From NCBI GenBank assembly GCA_051294375.1, contig CM119271.1:3806610-3870609 (forward strand): a stretch of DNA of 64,000 nt. The letters are read 5' to 3'. The translations under genes were made by a program, and so were the position numbers. Positions 58,595-64,000 of the stretch are shown in pieces. The notes beneath the pieces were generated by a model that was given only the letters and a program-made list of their open reading frames with translations, ran no database searches and was not told the DNA's origin. How positions within the stretch are numbered: the stretch's first letter is position 1; each line of letters starts with the position of its first letter. The stretch is from Paraspadella gotoi. Its lineage: Eukaryota > Chaetognatha.

Positions 58595-58973
58595 TCGGTC
58601 CGTCGGCATGTTTGTCTGTCGATCTGTCCCACTTAAGTTAAAAATGCATGTAATTTGCCTATAGTTGGTTTCTCATTTGTTAAGACAGAAAAAAACCTCA
58701 AATGTAAGAGACTGCTAGAGTCACCTTCAGGAAATCCTAAAACAATAAGGAATAAAAGATGGAGTTTAAATGCAGTGCATGTCCTAAATATATGGGCTAA
58801 GAAAGTTAATAAGTTATTGTAGTCATATATTCATGTTATGTCACGTGATGTCATGTCACGAGAAATACACGTGATAAGGGAGTCACTTCGGCGCAACACA
58901 TTTGAATTACCGTTCTTGTTTTTTTTACATTCTTTGTTCTCCTAGTCTTTTGACTTCATTTTCTATTTCTCTT

Positions 58974-59006
<33 letters not shown>

Positions 59007-59437
59007 TTCTCATCTTATTCTTTCCTCTCTTCCGCCCCTTCTTGCCAAAATACGAGCCGGTTTCCCAAAAATAGCAGCCGCCCTCAACCAACATAAGCTC
59101 GGGCCCAGTCTTCAACTTAATCCACGCGAAAAAAAAATGTGTTTTGAAACCTTCTGGAGTTTTAACATGGTTCGTCAATATTGATCGCTATAATAAAGGA
59201 ATAATTCAATAAAGGAATAAAAAAAATGTAGAAAGAAATGAAGAAATAAGCAGAAATAATACGAAAAAATGAATAAAATAATAATAATAATAATAAAACA
59301 AAAAAATCCGTCGGAAATAAAGGAACATAAGAGAAAAAACACCGTCTTCGTTCGACGATTGTCAGTCACATCAGAAATCTGAATGATAATAGAAAGAAAG
59401 AAAGGAAAAAAAAAATTGATGGCTGAAGACGACGGAG
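58595..59437. other. Spacer before the second duplication copy
   Basis: Contains (CTAT)n at 58974-59007 and A-rich sequence with (AAT)n near 59278-59295. No gene is seen. Confidence 0.5.
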
Positions 59438-59696
59438 ATTTGGATTCGAATACGTTTCCTCATTACTAATTTAATTTGTCATATTTCTCGGGTATAATCC
59501 CATTTTTTAGGCTTTTTCCGCATGGCATCCAGGCAGATTCGCGCATTTTATGCGAGAGAATCAAGCTCAATATTGTCTTTCACATTTCGTCAATTCCATC
59601 AAGAAAAAGGAACAAATGAAAATGGCCCCACATATGATTATATATCTTTTCATTCCCCGCGCTTTTTTTATTCTTATTGACTTTTATGTTTGTTAA
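59438..59696 (+). pseudogene. Broken 3' piece of the 48626-49933 membrane-protein gene
   Basis: Matches 49700-49933 but lacks everything upstream. It has a ~20-bp insertion after GTTTCCTCA, plus several single-base indels that shift the frame (for example GGCTTTTTCCGC for GGTTTTTCGC). It still ends at the same stop codon and continues into the same 3' flank. It cannot encode the protein. Confidence 0.75.
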
Positions 59697-60134
59697 TCGG
59701 AAATGGTATTGAAGAAACTGTCATTAAAATTTATTTTTGTTTCACTTACTACTAAGCATTCACCGTGCTCGTGAGTAAAAATATTTTCTCACTCTTTTTA
59801 CGTAATATTCTTTAAAATTTTATTGATGATTTGTTGTCTTTTTTCAGATTTTGCTACAAAACTTTGTCTGCACTTTATTCTACTATTTAAAGCAGAAACA
59901 GTATATTTTAGAATTAATTGTTAGAGAGAACAATAGGTTTTGATTTTACAAACGATTTATTGTTAAGAGACAACATGTTTCGGCTTGTTGCTTTTCAAGC
60001 CTTCATCACTAACACTAAATAGCAACAAAAAAGAAAAGTATTACAAATCAAGAATCAATTTGTATAATTATTTACATAATCTAGTCTAGAGAGCGATTCA
60101 AAGATACTACCTTGCTTCTCTGCCTTGGACATTT

Positions 60135-60194
<60 letters not shown>

Positions 60195-60457
60195 ACCTAT
60201 TTTTATTCTTTGCAAATAGAAATAAGTATCGATTAATCGATTGTAGCATTGACTATTGTTGTGGAATTGTTGTTTTTTATTAACGAACCTTTTTACTGTA
60301 CCCAAAAGGTCATGCAGTCCGCAGAAAGCGTTCCCGGGCCGTATCCCTAGATCCATCATTCATTCATTCTCTCTCACTCTTTCTTTCTCTGCTCTTTTTC
60401 AACGTTTATAAATTTTTGCCCAATGCCCTAAATTCCATCTCATAGAATCCAACATAT

Positions 60458-60494
<37 letters not shown>

Positions 60495-61063
60495 TATCAT
60501 AATTATCATCATTATCACAGCAATATACAATTGTTTTTTTCATTGTCAAATGCATCACTGAGTTTCTTTTTCACTGTTATCACCTTCGACTCATGCAATT
60601 ACGATCGGCATTCCCTTTGTAGACACACGAAATGTAAACCATCAAGTTTAGTAACGAAAAGAGTAACTTTATTTCTCAATAAAAAAAAAAAAAAAAAAAA
60701 AGTCAAAAACCCGTTAATCAACTTAATGCGATCGTTCCGTCGAGATCGACACCGGGTCATTCCACGCGATGAAAATCGTCGCGCGATGAATAAAAAAAAA
60801 CGTGATCTGGAACGATGATGACGATGATGACGATGATGGCGACGATGACGACGATGACAAAGATGGCGACGATGACAAAGAGGGCGACGATGACGATGAT
60901 GGCGACGATGACGAAGATGACGATGATGACGATGACTAAGACATTGACGATGATGACGATGATGACGATGACGACGATGACGATACGACGATGACGAGGA
61001 TGATAATAGCGAGTCTGTCATTCGTTGCTAAGGCGGCGAGGGGGAGACTGGATGTCGTTGATT

Positions 61064-61120
61064 GGGGTACAGGGGTACAGGGTACAGGGGTACAGGGGTA
61101 CAGGGTACAGGGGTACAGGG
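61064..61120. repeat. GGTACAGG minisatellite
   Basis: Seven to eight units of GGTACAGG or GGGTACAG in a row. Copy 1 has only a degenerate version at about 51338-51402, so the array has expanded or decayed between copies. Confidence 0.75.
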
Positions 61121-61562
61121 CCTGAGGAGCCAAAGAAATGCATATAAGGCGAAGGGCGAACGCGAAGGAAAGAAGCCGACGATTTTCCGGTCCAAAGGCG
61201 AATGATGATCTTTCGAGGCGAAGAAAGAATTGACGAATGAACGACGATGACGTCGCGATGAATGAAAGATGAATGAAAGATGAATGAGGAATTCGCGAGG
61301 ATGAATGATTGCCGATGTGAGTTGGCGAATCGACGAGCGACCGAGTTTTGTAATAAATTTTTAATAATATTGTCGTAATAAAGTACGATGAAAGACCACT
61401 CAAAAAAATAAAATTTTAGAAGAATTTCATTTATTACAAAATACATTAAACAATTAGTATGAGGAACGAGTGAAACGTGAAGATCGGCCTTGCTGAACTT
61501 TTGATCGGAGAAAGTTACAATAAATTTTATTACGTAGTACAATATATACATAAATATTGGTA

Positions 61563-61669
61563 TTGGTGATGGAGTCCTTAAACCACCAAAGCCTGTCCAA
61601 AGTCAGGGGCAAGATAGCTTATTTATTAAATGAATGGATAATTTTTATATTGGGTTGTACCAATTTCAT
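61563..61669 (-). mobile_element. Dispersed repeat DR inserted in duplication copy 2 only
   Basis: About 107 bp, reverse complement of the 5' part of DR (compare 19817-19915). Its ends are ATTGGTGATGG and TTGTACCAAT, short inverted repeats. Copy 1 of the duplication has an unbroken sequence here (about 51838-51860), so this is an occupied site beside an empty one. Confidence 0.7.
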
Positions 61670-62659
61670 ATATTATCTGTGACAGTATAAGGACCATTTT
61701 TACACACTACAAGCTGCATTATTACTTGCTTTTCTTCCTTCCCGCATCCATTTTTCTCGCTATTTTTGCTTTATCGGCTTTTGCTTTTCTTCTTTCTCGC
61801 CATCCCCTTGCTTAATCAGCTTTGCTTCTCTTTATTCGAAACTTCTGACCCAAAACAACGACGCCGTTACGAATCTACGGACGTCATTTCGAATCGACAC
61901 CCGAAAAAAAAAAAAAAAACTGGCGTCGTCAGAAATCCATTCTCATCGTTCACAATTTCGATCGTTTCCCACAAAATCCGTTTTTCACGTCGAACGTTGA
62001 ACCGAGTGAGAAAAAAGTTTAATCGTCGAAAATTGAAAACGTCAGGCGAAACAAAGCGTTTTGAGTCGAGCGCCGACTAGCGGGAGAAACGCTACGCCAC
62101 CCCCTGGCGGGTAAAAGGCGCTGAAAAGTTTGACGCCGGGGAAAAACGATTGCCGCCATTTTTCACGCGACGTTGAACGCGGAAAGAATGAGAACGAGGG
62201 AGAAAAGATCAACCGACGTGAGAAGGAAACCGATGGCGACAAAGACGACGAAAAGAATGAATAAGAAAAAAGAGTAAGTTATAGTAAGTAACATAGTAAT
62301 AGAAACGAAAGTTAAAAACTACGAAGGAAAATGTAGAAAAGGAAAAACAGAACAGCAAATAACAAAAGAAACAGATGGTAAGACCTTGACGAAAATGACG
62401 CGAAAAAATCGCACAAAACAAACAACAACAACAATAACAACAACAACAACAGCATAACGACCAGGCAACAGAAGATGCGTTTTCTAATTTTCCAAAAATT
62501 TGTAAATTTGTCAGGTTTATTACGAAACTTATTTATGACTATACTTTAAAATATTTATATGAACTAAACTTAACTGCCAGTCACTTAACTGCCAGTAACT
62601 GAACTGCCATCAAAATAAAGATTGCTTCTCGTTTTTAAATTTAATTTCAAGAAAGAATA

Positions 62660-62761
<102 letters not shown>

Positions 62762-63037
62762 GCAATTGCGACGAACGTCAAGTTTCGATATAACGAATGT
62801 CAGAGTTTGCGAGGGCATAGATTTAGGATACCGTCCGACCGCCGCAGAAACCGGATCTGCCGCTGCGTTGCGCGTCGTAACCTTCTTTTCCTTTTTTTTC
62901 TTTCCTTCAAATCTGGAAATCAAATCGAAATTTTAATTTTTAATCTTTCGGTGGGGAAAAAGTCTCATTTTTCTTCGGCTGTGGGAGAGCAAGGGAGGAA
63001 ATGGAGGAAAGGAAAGAAGGAGAATGGGAGGGGAGAG

Positions 63038-63094
<57 letters not shown>

Positions 63095-63837
63095 GGAGAC
63101 AACGAACAGCGGATGGAACAACGAAGAAAAATATTTGCGTTGAAAGGAAAAAGGAGAAGGGAGGAAAGGGAGGAAGAACGGGCGACGACTCGGAGGCAAA
63201 TATTGGAATCGAAAGGAAAATGAAAATAAGAAAAGAAACTGAGATTGTGGAAAGTGGGGAATGGGAGAGAAAAGAGAGAGGAAAAAGAGAGGAAAAAGAG
63301 AGGAAAAAAGAGAGGAATCATTGAGGAAAAAATAGAAAAAACGAGAGGAGAAAGAGAAAGAAAGGAACAAGAGAGAGAAAAGAGAGAGGAAAGAGAGAAA
63401 AGAAAGAATAAAAAGAGAAAGAGAGAAGAGAAAGAGAAAGAAAAGAGGGAGAAAAAGAGAGGAAAGAAAGAAGAAAAATAGAAAAAAGAGAGGAAAAGAG
63501 AAGAAAGGAACAAGAAAGAAAAAGAGAAGAAAAAAGAGAAAAGAAAGAAGAAAATAGTAGAAAAAGAGAGGAAAGGGAAAGATAAAGAAAAAATAAAAGG
63601 CGAGGAGAAAAAAGTGAGAAAATGGAACGAGCGTGCGACGTATTGTGATGGAAAGAAAAAGATGAAGAATTAATTTCAGTGAAAAAATGTGAACGTCGTA
63701 CATAAACTTCTCAACGATCACGTGACAGAAATCACGAAATAAGTCGTGGATCACGAGAAGGATCTTTGTTGAAACCGGGCGTGAATTAATTAATTCACTC
63801 GTGAAATGACCGAAGAACGGATGAAAAATATCGAAAA

Positions 63838-63910
<73 letters not shown>

Positions 63911-64000
63911 GTTTCTCTTGGCCTAAATTCGTATCGGGAAACTGATGCCACGAAATCCGTATGGAAAAGAACGAGGAGAGATGGAATCTTGCTGGTCACA

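Overview
The window looks like nuclear DNA from an invertebrate animal, possibly an arthropod. It is AT-rich, full of (CT)n/(GA)n, (CTTT)n and (GAC)n microsatellites, has no operon structure, and is broken by N gaps. I recognise only two gene families: a replication-type linker histone H1, identified by its globular domain, lysine/alanine/proline tail and 3' histone stem-loop, and an XK-related (XKR-like) multipass membrane protein. The lineage call is an inference from gene types and base composition, and no species can be named.

Bases 1 to about 35312 are a head-to-tail array of histone H1 units. The H1 start codons on the minus strand lie at 16, 12264, 20857 and 30316, giving spacings of 12248, 8593 and 9459 bp. 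Each unit has an A segment (H1 5' end and promoter, a divergent TATA/CCAAT promoter with no recognised gene behind it, a SINE-like element, microsatellites, and a candidate exon after a good 3' splice site). This is followed by a B segment (purine-rich DNA, (CT)n, a tRNA T-arm fragment, a dispersed repeat, the histone stem-loop and the H1 body). No core histone gene is visible. All three complete H1 copies carry small indels in homopolymers, at partly different places, which fits consensus error better than decay. Every A/B join is a 25-N gap and B always starts at the same base, so the order and number of units are not secure.

From about 35300 to 46500 the sequence is mostly non-coding: polypurine tracts, minisatellites, (TTAC)n, and two long-inverted-repeat MITE-like elements of 616 bp each (43330-43945 and 44927-45542). 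From 46569 to 49933 are two membrane-protein exons on the plus strand. The first carries an XKR-like signature and the second is an unidentified eight-segment membrane protein exon that may belong to the same gene. The last 235 bp of the second exon begin a segmental duplication, 49700-54206 versus 59438-64000. The second copy holds a broken piece of the gene and a dispersed-repeat insertion that is absent from the first copy.

Between the duplicate copies (54.2-59.4 kb) are a 72-bp near-perfect palindrome, further copies of the MITE, a probable unmerged contig overlap around a 25-N gap, and a small acidic ORF.

I did not find a new defence, biosynthetic or mobile-gene system. The most unusual points are the H1-only tandem units with an orphan histone-like divergent promoter, the almost wholly palindromic MITE families, and the filled/empty insertion site in the duplication. 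Much of the apparent repetition could be assembly structure rather than biology.
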